Shown here piece after piece: positions 50,754-59,694 of a stretch of DNA of 64,000 nt. The stretch comes from Haloarcula pellucida. GTDB lineage: Archaea > Halobacteriota > Halobacteria > Halobacteriales > Haloarculaceae. Every line of letters starts with the position of its first letter. Positions within the stretch are counted from its first letter, which is position 1. The stretch is from positions 189,987 to 253,986 of the forward strand of contig NZ_BMOU01000007.1 in the NCBI RefSeq assembly GCF_014647235.1, in the 5' to 3' direction. Under the pieces are notes generated by a model. The model worked only from the letters and a program-made list of their open reading frames with translations, did not search any database and was not told where the DNA came from. The translations under genes and the position numbers were made by a program.

Positions 50754-52295
50754 TTATCGATGCCGTCGTCCGGGCAGCCTACCGGGACGGTCACGCCAGA
50801 GGAGGCCGGTCAGGACGAGCCAGACGGCGAGGACGGCGAGCCAGAGCGGCAGCGGCGCGTGTGGGCGCTCGGGGGTACCCCGGTCGGCACCGTCCCCCGA
50901 ACCGTTGGCGACGCCGAGTCGGTCGGTCGCCGTCCGATCGTCCGATAGCTGTTCCTCGCTCTGCGGCCACGCTGTGCCGTCGATCCGGGCCGCTGTTCGG
51001 TCGTCGCTCCCGTCGCCCATCGTCGCCCGGTAGGGGTCGGTCCCGCGCTGTCGCTCCGCGTGCGTCGAGACGCCGTCACCGTCGGGGTCCGCTGGGACGG
51101 ACGGTGCGGGGCCGGTGACGGCCTGCCGCACGAACGCGTCGAGGTCTTGGCCCGCGACGGCGGAGACCGTCTCGGCGAACACCGAGAGAGTGAGTCGCTC
51201 GTCGGACCGGGAGAGCCGTCGGAGGACGGTCGCGAAGGTGCGTTCGCCGTCCGTCGCCTGTCGGATGTGGACGTCGAGGGCGGCGACGACGCGGGTTCCC
51301 TTGTCGTACTGGACGTCGGGCGAGGACCACGTCGACGGACGGGTGAGGTCGGCGTCGCGGTACCGGTCGGTCGTCACACGCCGTCGGTAGCGGTCGTAGT
51401 CGATGCGGCCCTGCTGATACGTCATCCGGGCGGCGTAGTAGTCGGCGCTCCCCTCCTCGAGCCACGCCATCCCGGCGCTGGTGCGGTAGGTCTGGCGCGT
51501 GTGACGGTACTCGTGGACCCAGACGTTGGTCGGCACCCCGACGCGTTCGCCGGCGTTGACGAGGGCGACGGGCGCGCCGTTGGAGGGGGTGTACCCGCCG
51601 ACGGCGAGACTGTTGGGCGTGACGAGTATCGTCACTGCGTCGTGGGCGTCCCCGATGGTGGTCGAGCGCTGTGCGTCCTCGATGGTATCGAGGACGGCGA
51701 CCGGGTCGGGTTCGAGTGTCGCCGCGTCGGGGACGACCAATCGCACGGTGCCGTCCGGCGTCGTCCGGGTTATCGTCTCGTGGGGGCCGACGAAGACGGC
51801 CGTCTCCCCGCCGACGCCGCGCTGGCCGGCCGCGACCGCCATCGTCTCGTTCCAGCCGGGGTCGGGGCCGGCCTGCCAGCGCCAGCGAGCGTGGAGCGCG
51901 ACCTCACGGCGGACGACCAGCGCCCACTCGGCGGTGTCCGCGGTTCGCTGGCCGTACGCCGTCCGCAGGCCGACCGGCACGGTGTAGGTCACGGAGACGG
52001 TGTTGCTGCTGCCGTCCCAGCGCCAGCGACTGCCGGTCGACGCGAGGCCGTCGGCGCTCAGAACCGTCGTGTTCGTCGGTGTGCGGACCGAGAGGTCGCT
52101 TACACGGTCCGGCACGTCGACGACGGCGGTGACCTGCACGCGGCCGACCTGCTCCGGGAGGCGGTCGACGACGTAACGGACGTCCATCGACTGGACGTCG
52201 TCGGCGGCGTTCGCCTGCGACTCGGTGGCCAACACGGACGGAGCGCTGACCAGAATCGAGAGACACAGCAGGACTGCCACGGCGTGGGACCGCAT
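50754..52295 (-). CDS. cell-surface zinc metalloprotease (HExxH), 513 aa
   Basis: A signal peptide (about 1-23, cleaved near VLATES), an ectodomain of strand-rich modules and a gluzincin-like site H261-E262-Y-R-H265 with a downstream glutamate at 280/281 (WLEEGSADYYA). An acidic, calcium-binding-like repeat (DPDGDGVSTHAERQRGTDPY, about 405-424) and a C-terminal membrane helix (about 480-500) with a basic tail follow. It is probably an anchored extracellular protease. The frame is open upstream, but the signal peptide starts at the ATG at 52295. Confidence 0.8.
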   Translation of the reverse strand: MRSHAVAVLLCLSILVSAPSVLATESQANAADDVQSMDVRYVVDRLPEQVGRVQVTAVVDVPDRVSDLSVRTPTNTTVLSADGLASTGSRWRWDGSSNTVSVTYTVPVGLRTAYGQRTADTAEWALVVRREVALHARWRWQAGPDPGWNETMAVAAGQRGVGGETAVFVGPHETITRTTPDGTVRLVVPDAATLEPDPVAVLDTIEDAQRSTTIGDAHDAVTILVTPNSLAVGGYTPSNGAPVALVNAGERVGVPTNVWVHEYRHTRQTYRTSAGMAWLEEGSADYYAARMTYQQGRIDYDRYRRRVTTDRYRDADLTRPSTWSSPDVQYDKGTRVVAALDVHIRQATDGERTFATVLRRLSRSDERLTLSVFAETVSAVAGQDLDAFVRQAVTGPAPSVPADPDGDGVSTHAERQRGTDPYRATMGDGSDDRTAARIDGTAWPQSEEQLSDDRTATDRLGVANGSGDGADRGTPERPHAPLPLWLAVLAVWLVLTGLLWRDRPGRLPGRRHR

Positions 52296-52439
52296 GTGTG
52301 TTTGCTCCTCGCTATCGTGTGACAAATTGTCGCTCCAGAATGAAAAAGCGTTCCCCGGGTGAACGCGCGTTCCCGCCGGTGAACTGCCGCCCTCTGGCAG
52401 GTCGCAAGCGTTTTGCCCGCGGCCCATCTACGCGATGCT

Positions 52440-52877
52440 ATGCCCGACTGTCCGCTCGCAGACGAATGCCCCAGTTTTACCGAACGTATCGAGGGCATGG
52501 GCTGTACGCACTACGGCGACCGAGGTGGCGCCGAGTGGTGTAATCACTACAATCAGCCCATCTCGGACCTGAAGAGTCAACCCGTCAAGCCCGGACAGGA
52601 AGTCGTCGTCACCGTCGACGACATCCACGAGAGCGGTGCCGGCGTCGGCCGGACCGAAGACGGGTTCATCGTCATGGTCGACGGCGTCCTGCCGCCGGCG
52701 AAGTCCAAAGTCCAGATAACCAAGGTCCGCTCGAACCACGCACGAGCGGAGGAACTCGAACGCCTCGAACTCGACGAGGAAGACAGCGAGGACGACGATG
52801 AACGGGGCTATCAGGGCGACGATGACGACGAGGCGGACGAACGGCTCGGCAGCCGCGACAACTTCTGGGGCAGCTAG
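52440..52877 (+). CDS. TRAM-domain RNA-binding protein, 145 aa
   Basis: N-terminal Cys-rich part (MPDCPLADECPSF, GCTHYG, WCNHY) that may bind zinc, then a TRAM domain (about 48-105, GQEVVVTVDDIHESGAGVGR, IVMVDGVLPPAKSKVQITKV) and an acidic tail. Small TRAM proteins of methanogens are RNA chaperones; a similar role is likely. Divergent from the metalloprotease. Confidence 0.85.
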   Translation: MPDCPLADECPSFTERIEGMGCTHYGDRGGAEWCNHYNQPISDLKSQPVKPGQEVVVTVDDIHESGAGVGRTEDGFIVMVDGVLPPAKSKVQITKVRSNHARAEELERLELDEEDSEDDDERGYQGDDDDEADERLGSRDNFWGS

Positions 52878-52925
52878 GGACAGTCACCACGGAACTTTTT
52901 GGGTCACTCGACCGTCGGGTCGGCT

Positions 52926-53708
52926 ATGGACCTCGAACTCGACGGCAACGCCGCACTGTGTACCGCCGCGACGAGTGGACTCGGCCTCGCGAGCGCGGAG
53001 CGACTCGCGAGCGAAGGGGCCGACGTCGCCGTCTGTGGCACGACGCCCGAACACGTCGACCGGGCGCGCGAGCGGCTGACGGCGGCCGGTGACGGCGACG
53101 TACTGGCCGTACAGGCCGACATCACCGACCGCGACGAGATCGAAGCACTCGTAGAGGAGACTGTCGAGACGTTCGGCGGCCTCGACCACGTCGTCACGAG
53201 CGCCGGCGGTCCCGCGCCGGGGTCGTTCCTCGACACGACCGAACGGGAGTGGTACGGTGCCTACGACGTACTAGTGATGAGCGTCGTCTGGACCACGCGG
53301 TTCGCCTACCCGTACCTGCGCGACTCCGAGGCCGGCACCGTCGTCAACATCACCTCCCGGTCGGTGCGTGAGGTCATCGACGACCTCGTCCTCTCGAACT
53401 CGGTCCGGCGAGCGGTCATCGGGCTGATGAAGACCCAGTCTCGCGAGTTCGCGCCCGAGGTGCGGGTCAACGCCGTCCTCCCCGGCGCCCACGAGACGCC
53501 ACGCATCGAGGAACTCGTCGAAGACGCCGTCGAACGCGGGGAGTACGACTCCTACGAGGCCGGCATCGAGTCGTGGTCGGACGCCCCGCTGGAACGGGTC
53601 GGCCAACCCGAAGAACTCGGCGACGTGGTGGCGTTTCTCTCCTCGCCCCGGTCCTCGTACGTCACCGGGACCGCCCTCCCGGTCGACGGCGGGTCGATGC
53701 GGAGCTAG
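52926..53708 (+). CDS. short-chain dehydrogenase/reductase lacking the YxxxK motif, 260 aa
   Basis: Rossmann-fold SDR with the glycine motif region [35 protein letters not shown] and the C-terminal PVDGG. The usual active-site Tyr-x3-Lys is replaced by Ser-x3-Arg ([13 protein letters not shown]). SDRs with LSN/FSN at this point form a known side group annotated as 3-oxoacyl-ACP reductase-like, so it may not be a classical dehydrogenase. It is convergent with and overlaps the next gene by three to four bases. Confidence 0.85.
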   Translation: MDLELDGNAALCTAATSGLGLASAERLASEGADVAVCGTTPEHVDRARERLTAAGDGDVLAVQADITDRDEIEALVEETVETFGGLDHVVTSAGGPAPGSFLDTTEREWYGAYDVLVMSVVWTTRFAYPYLRDSEAGTVVNITSRSVREVIDDLVLSNSVRRAVIGLMKTQSREFAPEVRVNAVLPGAHETPRIEELVEDAVERGEYDSYEAGIESWSDAPLERVGQPEELGDVVAFLSSPRSSYVTGTALPVDGGSMRS

Positions 53709-53938
53709 CGACCGGGCCGCTCGAACCGGTCCCTGCTGGACCCGCCCCCGGCCGCGAGTTGCCAGACCAACAGCCCCAGCGAGAGGAGTGCGACGGCCGC
53801 CGTCGCGATGTAGCCGGTTCCTCCCACCTCGTACAGGTGTGCTGGAAAGAGAGCGGCCAGTACCAACAGCCCGACGGCCGAGAAGCCGGTCAGCAAGGGA
53901 AGGACCGTGAGCCAGAAGCGCCGCGCCATCCCGTCCAT
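53705..53938 (-). CDS. small two-helix membrane protein, 77 aa
   Basis: Starts [20 protein letters not shown] with hydrophobic helices at about 8-28 and 40-62 and a basic C-terminal end (RDRFERPGR). Family not recognised. The stop overlaps the stop of the convergent SDR gene. Confidence 0.55.
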   Translation of the reverse strand: MDGMARRFWLTVLPLLTGFSAVGLLVLAALFPAHLYEVGGTGYIATAAVALLSLGLLVWQLAAGGGSSRDRFERPGR

Positions 53939-54257
53939 ACTGCCTGCGTCACCGGCGACGGTAATGACACTTTCCCCGACAGTGGGTCCGCGCTGGCCGC
54001 CGACGATCCCGAAACCTCGTCCAGTTGAAACACACCTTTCCGTCGGTCCTCGGGGCGTCTCGCTCGAACGGGATCTCGATGAATGGCGAAATATGGGTGA
54101 CACACCTGCTGGGAACGGGGCCTCTCGCCGACAACTGGTCTGTGTGACCGACGTGCAAACCCCCCCGTTTCCACTGCGGACCGGCGCGACCGGAATCGTT
54201 CGACCAACTGTTACTTCCGGGACCGTTCCTCGCCACCTCGGCGCGGGCCGAGGGCAG
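53939..54257. other. 319-bp intergenic stretch
   Basis: No gene is convincing here. It contains the start region of the 77-aa gene and a G-run sequence on the minus strand at about 54160-54178 (CAGTGGAAACGGGGGGG) that only weakly recalls an ORB. Confidence 0.3.
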
Positions 54258-54557
54258 TCACCACGTCTCGACGGTGCCGTCGCGGATGTCTTCGACACAG
54301 CCCTGACAGTCGGGGTGGTCGGCGTCGAAACAGTCGGGGCGAGAGACGGGGTCCAGCGAGACGGCGCGGCGCTCGGCGTGACGTCGACAGACGATTCGCG
54401 CCCGCCCGTCCTCGTCGCGGGGGAGGCCGGCCAGCGCGGCGCGTTTTCCGTCGCTGTACGCGCGCTTCGCCTCGGAAAGTTGGTCCCCGACCGACCGGAG
54501 CGTCCCCTGGATGAACCGCCCGAGTCGGGCCTCGTCTCGTTCGTCGCCGTCGCCCAT
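54258..54557 (-). CDS. small haloarchaeal protein (DUF7091-like), 99 aa
   Basis: Starts MGDGDERDEARLGRFIQGTL. A basic/acidic helical N-terminal half is followed by a Cys/His-rich C-terminal half (IVCRRHAERR, DCFDADHPDCQGCVEDI) that could bind a metal. It resembles a conserved haloarchaeal DUF (DUF7091 as I recall); function unknown. Confidence 0.65.
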   Translation of the reverse strand: MGDGDERDEARLGRFIQGTLRSVGDQLSEAKRAYSDGKRAALAGLPRDEDGRARIVCRRHAERRAVSLDPVSRPDCFDADHPDCQGCVEDIRDGTVETW

Positions 54558-54800
54558 ACCGCCACGTACCGACCGGCGGCAAATCAATCTTCTCGCGTGC
54601 CGGGGGCCGCGCGAGTCGCCTCGCGGGCCGTCGCCGACAGTCGCCCGAGGGGACCACACGAACGGACCGATAATCCGCGTTAACTCGGATTAAACGGGCG
54701 TGTAGAGCGGCCAAAACGGGCTAAATATCGTTAATCCGGCTTCTCCGCTTGCCCCCTTGAAGTGTGGCCGGTCCAGAGGGCCGAGCGGAGGCAAGACACG

Positions 54801-55424
54801 ATGAAGCTCACGAAGATTGCCGGCGCGCTGCTGGCCGTGCTCGTGGTCACGGGCTCGGCGGCGGCGCTGCCCGCGGCCACAGGGGTACAGACCGACGACA
54901 CCACCGACGCGGCGGCCGACGGCACCGTCGAGGTGGACGCCAGCGCCGATAGCGACGTGAACGCCAGCGCCGACGCGAACACCACCGTTGACGCGAACGC
55001 GAACACCAGTGTGAACGCGACGGCGAACGCGAGCGCCGCAGCGGCGGCCGACGCCGAGGAGACCAACGAGTCGAACTCGGCGAACGGGAGCGAGGCCGCC
55101 GAGCAGGAGCGGCAGGGCCAGCCGAATGACGTCGGCCCCGACGGCGAGCGCGGCCCGCCCGCGGACCTGCCCGAACAGGTGCCGGACTTCGTGGCCGAGA
55201 TTCACGCGCTGATTCAACAGCACGTCGCCGGTGACCTCGGCGGGACCCTCGGCGAGCAGATTAGCGACGTGACGCCCGACGATGGAGCGGCGGGCAACGC
55301 GCCCACTGACGTCGGCGAGAACGTCGACACGAACGCCAACCCCGACGGCGAGGTGGACGCCGACGCCAGCGCCGAGGCGAACGCCAGCGTGAATGCGACT
55401 GCGGACGCCGGCAGCGACCAGTAA
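54801..55424 (+). CDS. secreted Asn/Ala/Asp-rich low-complexity protein, 207 aa
   Basis: Sec signal peptide (MKLTKIAGALLAVLVVTGSA) followed by two low-complexity stretches (about 38-80 and 170-205) of alternating Asn/Ala/Asp/Thr with many Asn-x-Ser/Thr sites, flanking a more ordered, possibly helical middle (DLPEQVPDFVAEIHALIQQH). It is probably an N-glycosylated surface or secreted protein of unknown role. GGAGG-like sequence (GCGGAGGC) 8-14 bases before the ATG could be a ribosome binding site. Confidence 0.7.
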   Translation: MKLTKIAGALLAVLVVTGSAAALPAATGVQTDDTTDAAADGTVEVDASADSDVNASADANTTVDANANTSVNATANASAAAAADAEETNESNSANGSEAAEQERQGQPNDVGPDGERGPPADLPEQVPDFVAEIHALIQQHVAGDLGGTLGEQISDVTPDDGAAGNAPTDVGENVDTNANPDGEVDADASAEANASVNATADAGSDQ

Positions 55425-55590
55425 CGCTCGCGTTTTGCGCCGACGGTCGGAGACCTTCGTTGCAGTTTTCCGGGCGCTCCGCTGACAGCGACAGCGAGTG
55501 CCGGTAGCGGGCGTTCTCGACTCGCGTCCCGATGTGGCTCACGATAGAGCCGCTGTCGACCGGTTTCACTTTCACCGTGCCGGGGGAGGG

Positions 55591-55596
55591 TTTATA
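55591..55596 (+). promoter_or_regulatory. TATA box of the rpa3 operon
   Basis: TTTATA, with predicted transcription start near 55620, about 39 bases before the rpa3 ATG. The leader holds GGCGGAG, a weak ribosome binding site. Confidence 0.5.
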
Positions 55597-55658
55597 CATG
55601 AAGCCGACCAACCGTCGAATGTCTCCCATCGAAAACAAGGCGGAGACAGTGACAGCAC

Positions 55659-56600
55659 ATGACCGAATCAGATTTGCGTACCCAAGCGGAAGAGATACAC
55701 GAGCAGTTTACCGACCAGCTAGACATAGACGTCGACGACGTCGAGGAACGTCTCGACACGCTGGTCAACGAGTACAAGGTCCCCCTCAACGAGGCACGCC
55801 GGAGCGTCACCAACACGTACCTCGACGAGGCCGGGATGGACCGCGACCAGCTCGGCGGCGGTGGCGGCGGCAACGAACAGGTCGAGGTGGCCGACGTCGA
55901 CTCGCCCGAGGAGTGGGTCGACATGCGCGTCACCGTCGTGGAACTGTGGGACCCGCGCGCCGACGCCGTCGCACAGGTCGGCTTGCTCGGCGACGAGACG
56001 GGCACTATCAAGTTCACCAAGTGGTCGAAATCCGACCTTCCAGAACTGGAGGAAGGGAAGTCCTACAGCCTCCGGAACGTCGTCACCGACGAGTACCAGG
56101 GCCGCTTCTCGGTGAAACTCAACCGGACGACCACCATCGAGGAACTCGACGAGACCATCGAAGTCGGCGACGACAGCGTCGAAGTCGAGGGCGCACTCGT
56201 CGACATCCAGTCGGGGTCGGGGCTGATCAAGCGCTGCCCCGAGGAGGACTGCACCCGCGTCCTCCAGAACGGTCGCTGTAGCGAACACGGCGAGGTCGAA
56301 GGCGAGTTCGACCTCCGCATCAAGGGCGTCTTAGACGACGGCGAGGACGTCACCGAGGTCATCTTCGACGAGGAGGCCACGGAGAAGCTCACCGGCATCA
56401 CCCTCGAAGAAGCCAAGGAGATGGCGATGGACGCACTCGACACCACCGTCGTCGCAGACGAGATGCGCGAGGACATCCTCGGGCGCTACTACCGGGTCAC
56501 CGGACCGACGTTCGGCCGGTACGTCCTCGCGGACGACCAGGAGCGACTGGCCGGACCAGTGGATGCAGACGAAGTGCTGATCAAAGCGAGGTCGATCTAA
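55659..56600 (+). CDS. rpa3: RPA3-type single-stranded DNA-binding protein, 313 aa
   Basis: Haloarchaeal replication protein A. Residues 1-65 form a helical N-terminal domain, then after a Gly-run linker an OB fold (about 80-165, MRVTVVELWDPRADAVAQVG), a zinc finger C-x4-C and C-x4-H (RCPEEDC, GRCSEHG, about 190-208) and a C-terminal domain. The 313-residue length and the following COG3390-type gene match the rpa3-rpap3 operon of Haloferax. It binds ssDNA in replication and repair. Confidence 0.9.
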   Translation: MTESDLRTQAEEIHEQFTDQLDIDVDDVEERLDTLVNEYKVPLNEARRSVTNTYLDEAGMDRDQLGGGGGGNEQVEVADVDSPEEWVDMRVTVVELWDPRADAVAQVGLLGDETGTIKFTKWSKSDLPELEEGKSYSLRNVVTDEYQGRFSVKLNRTTTIEELDETIEVGDDSVEVEGALVDIQSGSGLIKRCPEEDCTRVLQNGRCSEHGEVEGEFDLRIKGVLDDGEDVTEVIFDEEATEKLTGITLEEAKEMAMDALDTTVVADEMREDILGRYYRVTGPTFGRYVLADDQERLAGPVDADEVLIKARSI

Positions 56601-57212
56601 ATGGCGAGCACACCAACCCGCGAAGTCGCCCGACGCGTCTTCGCCCGCGAGTTCAACGACGCGAGTTACACGTTCAAGGAGTCCGACGACGACCGCGCCC
56701 CGGTGTACGTCCTCCTCCCGACGGGCCAGCGCGCCAACCGCGTGTTCCTCGTCGGAACCCTCACCGAGACGGAAGACGTCGGCGAGGACAGCGAGTACTG
56801 GCAGGGTCGTGTCGTCGACCCCAACGGCGACACGTTCTTCATGTACGCCGGGCAGTACCAGCCAGACGCCGCCTCGATGCTGCGGGAACTGGAACCGCCG
56901 GCGTACGTCGCCGTGGTCGGCAAGCCACGGACCTACGAGACCGACGAGGGCGACGTGAACGTCTCGGTCCGCCCCGAGTCCATCTCGCAGGTCGACGAGG
57001 CCACGCGCGACCGCTGGGTCGTCGAGACGGCCGAGCGAACGCTTGAGCGTATCCGTCGGTTCGGCGACGCCGACCCCGAGGCCCCCGACGTCGACGAGTA
57101 CATCCAGATGGCCCACGAGGAGTACGGCGACGACGTCGAGCGGTACCGACAGTCCGTCGTCGGCGCTCTAGAGAGCATGCAGGACGAGCAAGCGGAAGCG
57201 AGCGCCGACTGA
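56601..57212 (+). CDS. rpap3: RPA-associated protein (COG3390), 203 aa
   Basis: Partner of RPA3: starts MASTPTREVARRVFAREFND with an OB-like core (VFLVGTLTETEDVG, YVAVVGKPRTYETD) and a helical C-terminus. In Haloferax this partner is needed with RPA3 for DNA repair. The ATG follows the rpa3 stop directly (TAA-ATG), showing an operon. Confidence 0.9.
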   Translation: MASTPTREVARRVFAREFNDASYTFKESDDDRAPVYVLLPTGQRANRVFLVGTLTETEDVGEDSEYWQGRVVDPNGDTFFMYAGQYQPDAASMLRELEPPAYVAVVGKPRTYETDEGDVNVSVRPESISQVDEATRDRWVVETAERTLERIRRFGDADPEAPDVDEYIQMAHEEYGDDVERYRQSVVGALESMQDEQAEASAD

Positions 57213-57242
57213 AGCCGGCGCCCGCGGTTCGGTCTGCTCGTC

Positions 57243-57659
57243 TCAGGTCTCAAGCAGTTCGACCAGCGTGCCCTCCGGGTCCCGCAAAAAGCAGATGCGC
57301 GTCCCGCTCTCGGTCGTCTGTGGTTCCGAGAGCGTCTCCACGCCGTCGGGCAGGCCGTCGTAGACCGCATCGAGGTCCTCGACTTCGAGGCCCAGGTGGG
57401 TCGCGCCGGGTCGGTTGAGGTCGCCGTCGGAGCGGGGCTCACCTGCAGGCGTGTACTGGACGAGTTCGACGCGGGCGCCGCCGGCGTCCAGATGGGCGAA
57501 GTCGGCGCTGGCGCCATCGACGCCGACGCCGGTCGCGAACGCCTCGCCGCCGACGGAGAACCGTGAGACGACCTCCAACCCGATGACGTCGCGGTAGAAC
57601 TCGACGGCGCGTTCGAGGTCGCTGACGGTGACGGCGTAGTGGTGTGCGGTCGCGTCCAT
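57243..57659 (-). CDS. VOC/glyoxalase-family protein, 138 aa
   Basis: Single vicinal-oxygen-chelate unit of two beta-alpha-beta modules. Likely metal ligands are His6 or His7, His87 (THLGLEVED) and a C-terminal Glu (GTLVELLE). It could be a lactoylglutathione lyase-like or other VOC enzyme; the substrate is open. Confidence 0.8.
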   Translation of the reverse strand: MDATAHHYAVTVSDLERAVEFYRDVIGLEVVSRFSVGGEAFATGVGVDGASADFAHLDAGGARVELVQYTPAGEPRSDGDLNRPGATHLGLEVEDLDAVYDGLPDGVETLSEPQTTESGTRICFLRDPEGTLVELLET

Positions 57660-57752
57660 GTGCGAGGCGGGGAGCGGGCCGGGCTAAATTGCTTCGCTCT
57701 TCGGGCGAGTTTATTCCGCCCGTCGCCGCTGCGTGCCAGCGTCTGACAAACG

Positions 57753-57760
57753 ATTAAATA
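57753..57760 (+). promoter_or_regulatory. TATA box of the ribbon-helix-helix gene
   Basis: ATTAAATA, centred about 31 bases before the ATG at 57787, predicting a very short leader. Confidence 0.45.
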
Positions 57761-57786
57761 CGATGAGTGACGAGTAGGACACAACG

Positions 57787-58218
57787 ATGGGGAACAAGAA
57801 CAAGACCATCTCCTTTCGCGTGAGCGAGGACAAGTTCGAGACGCTCCGCGAAATCGCGGAGGAGCGAGACATCTCCCTCTCTGCGGTCTTTCGGGACTAC
57901 GTCGACACGCTGGTGGCCCACGACGGGCAGGTGAAGGTCGCGCCGGAACACGAACTGGAAGACGCAGCCGAGGAGAGCAGTACCGAGAGCTTCCCGCCGA
58001 AAGTCGAGGTGCCAAAGAGCTTCGTCCGCGAACACGAGCGCCTCGAACTGGAGGCCGAACACCTACGTGAGCAACTCGAAGAGCACAAACGCTACGTGAC
58101 GAAACTCCGCCAGCAACTCGACGAGATGGACCAGGACGAGGTCATCCACTTAGAAGACTTAGACGAGGGCGACGAGGAAGACGCCTCCTACCGCATCGGC
58201 AGTTTCGAGGACGTCTGA
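57787..58218 (+). CDS. ribbon-helix-helix (CopG-like) protein with coiled coil, 143 aa
   Basis: Residues 5-47 form a ribbon-helix-helix DNA-binding domain (KTISFRVSEDKFETLREIAE). An acidic linker, a coiled coil (about 78-115) and an acidic tail follow. It is probably a dimeric transcription regulator. It is convergent with the siderophore operon, so control of that operon is possible but not implied by position. Confidence 0.8.
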   Translation: MGNKNKTISFRVSEDKFETLREIAEERDISLSAVFRDYVDTLVAHDGQVKVAPEHELEDAAEESSTESFPPKVEVPKSFVREHERLELEAEHLREQLEEHKRYVTKLRQQLDEMDQDEVIHLEDLDEGDEEDASYRIGSFEDV

Positions 58219-58329
58219 GACGCGGTTTGGGGCCGCCACCGACCGCTGTTTCTCCGCGCTTCTTCGTCGGCGGCTGTCATACGTCTGTACTCAGTGCGTC
58301 TCGGACGCCGTGTCGTTGGGGTTCCTGAG

Positions 58330-59694
58330 TTAGTCGTCCTGCGTGGGGGTCGGTTCCGGGCCACGCTGTCGGGTGGTGTCGGGGGCGTGTTCGACGAACT
58401 GTTCGACGGAGAAGTCCTGATAGACGGTGTCCGCGTCCTCGGGGTAGGCCTCGCGGCCGAGGAGTCGGTTGACGAACCGCGCGTTGCGGTGACAGCCGAG
58501 GCCGAGGTCGGGGACGCCGACGCCGTGGGTGTGCAGGTCGGCGTTCTGGAGGAAGACGTCGCCGGGCACGTCGATTTCGAGGCGGTGGTCCTCGGTCACC
58601 TCGAACCGGCCCTGCTCGTCCCACGAGATGGCGTCTTCGAGCGGTTCGAGGAACCCCGGCATGGGGCGCTCGTAGCCGGTCCCGAGGACGACGACCTCGC
58701 TCTCGTGGACGAACGACGTCTCGGCCTGCCACTGGTGACAGTCCAGCGCGTAAGCGTCGCCGGTCGACGCGATGTCCCGCACCTCCGTCATCGCGAACAG
58801 GCCGACGTCGGGGTCGCGGTCGCCGATGGACCGACGGTAGAGCAGGTCGTATATCTCGGCGCTCGTCCCGGGGTCGACGCCCTTGTACAGCAAGTCCTGA
58901 TTCGGGACGAGGTCGTCTTTGGTCTCCTGCGGGAGGTCGTAGACGTACCGCTCGTACTCGGGCGTGAAGTGCTGGAGGCCGAGTTTCGAGTACTCCATCG
59001 GGAAGAATCCATCAGAGCGGGTGAGCCAGTCCAGCCGGTAGTCGTGGGCCGACTGGCGTTCGAGCAGGTCCCGAAACACCTCGGCGGCGCTCTGGCCCGA
59101 TCCGACGACCGTGACGGAGTCCGCGTCCAGTACACGGTCGCGGTTGAAGCGGTACGTCGCCGTGTGGAAGACGTCCTCCTCGGGGTGGCCCTGCAGTTGC
59201 TCGGGAACCTGTGGCCGACTGCCGACGCCGAGCGCGAGGTGTTCGCCGCGATACTCGAAGCGCTCGTCGGTCTCGGGGTGGCGTGCGGTGACGACGTAGC
59301 ACTCGTCGCGGTCGTCCCAGCGAACGTCGGTCACCTCGCGGCTGAACCGACACGAGTCGAGACGGTCGGCGACCCAGCGGAGGTAGTCGTCGTACTCCCG
59401 GCGGGGAATCTGGAACGTCTCGTAGAAGTAGAACTCGTAGATGCGGCCCGTCTCCCGCAGGTAGTTGAGGTAGCTGTGGGGGTTGGTGGGGTCCGCGAGG
59501 CTCACGAGGTCGGCGAGGAACGGCACTTCAAGCGTCGTCCCCTCCAGCAACATCCCCTCGTGCCAGTGGAACTCGGCGTCGCGTTCGAGGAACGCGGCGT
59601 CGACGGCTTCCTCGACGCCGTCGAGCATGGCCGCGAGGCCGAGGTTGAACGGGCCGACGCCGACGCCGACGACGTCGTGGACCGTCCCGCTCAT
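58330..59694 (-). CDS. iucD: lysine/ornithine/diamine N-monooxygenase of siderophore synthesis, 454 aa
   Basis: FAD/NADPH-dependent N-hydroxylase that makes the hydroxamate precursor from a diamine. FAD motif GVGVGPFNLGLAAML (about 9-23), NADPH motif VGSGQSAAEVF and the C-terminal ATGY-like LGTGYERP are present. It is the last gene of the siderophore operon in the window; its ATG overlaps the stop of the acyltransferase gene (ATGA). A GTG two codons earlier is possible. Confidence 0.93.
   Translation of the reverse strand: MSGTVHDVVGVGVGPFNLGLAAMLDGVEEAVDAAFLERDAEFHWHEGMLLEGTTLEVPFLADLVSLADPTNPHSYLNYLRETGRIYEFYFYETFQIPRREYDDYLRWVADRLDSCRFSREVTDVRWDDRDECYVVTARHPETDERFEYRGEHLALGVGSRPQVPEQLQGHPEEDVFHTATYRFNRDRVLDADSVTVVGSGQSAAEVFRDLLERQSAHDYRLDWLTRSDGFFPMEYSKLGLQHFTPEYERYVYDLPQETKDDLVPNQDLLYKGVDPGTSAEIYDLLYRRSIGDRDPDVGLFAMTEVRDIASTGDAYALDCHQWQAETSFVHESEVVVLGTGYERPMPGFLEPLEDAISWDEQGRFEVTEDHRLEIDVPGDVFLQNADLHTHGVGVPDLGLGCHRNARFVNRLLGREAYPEDADTVYQDFSVEQFVEHAPDTTRQRGPEPTPTQDD

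Noticed and set aside
54158-54180. ORB-like CAGTGGAAACGGGGGGG on the minus strand
   Set aside because: The GAAAC core and G run are present but the GAAGGGG part is missing and no initiator gene is near.
53907-54683. Plus-strand open frame across 53939-54257 and the DUF7091-like gene
   Set aside because: No family support; it runs antisense through a small conserved-looking gene and has no good start.
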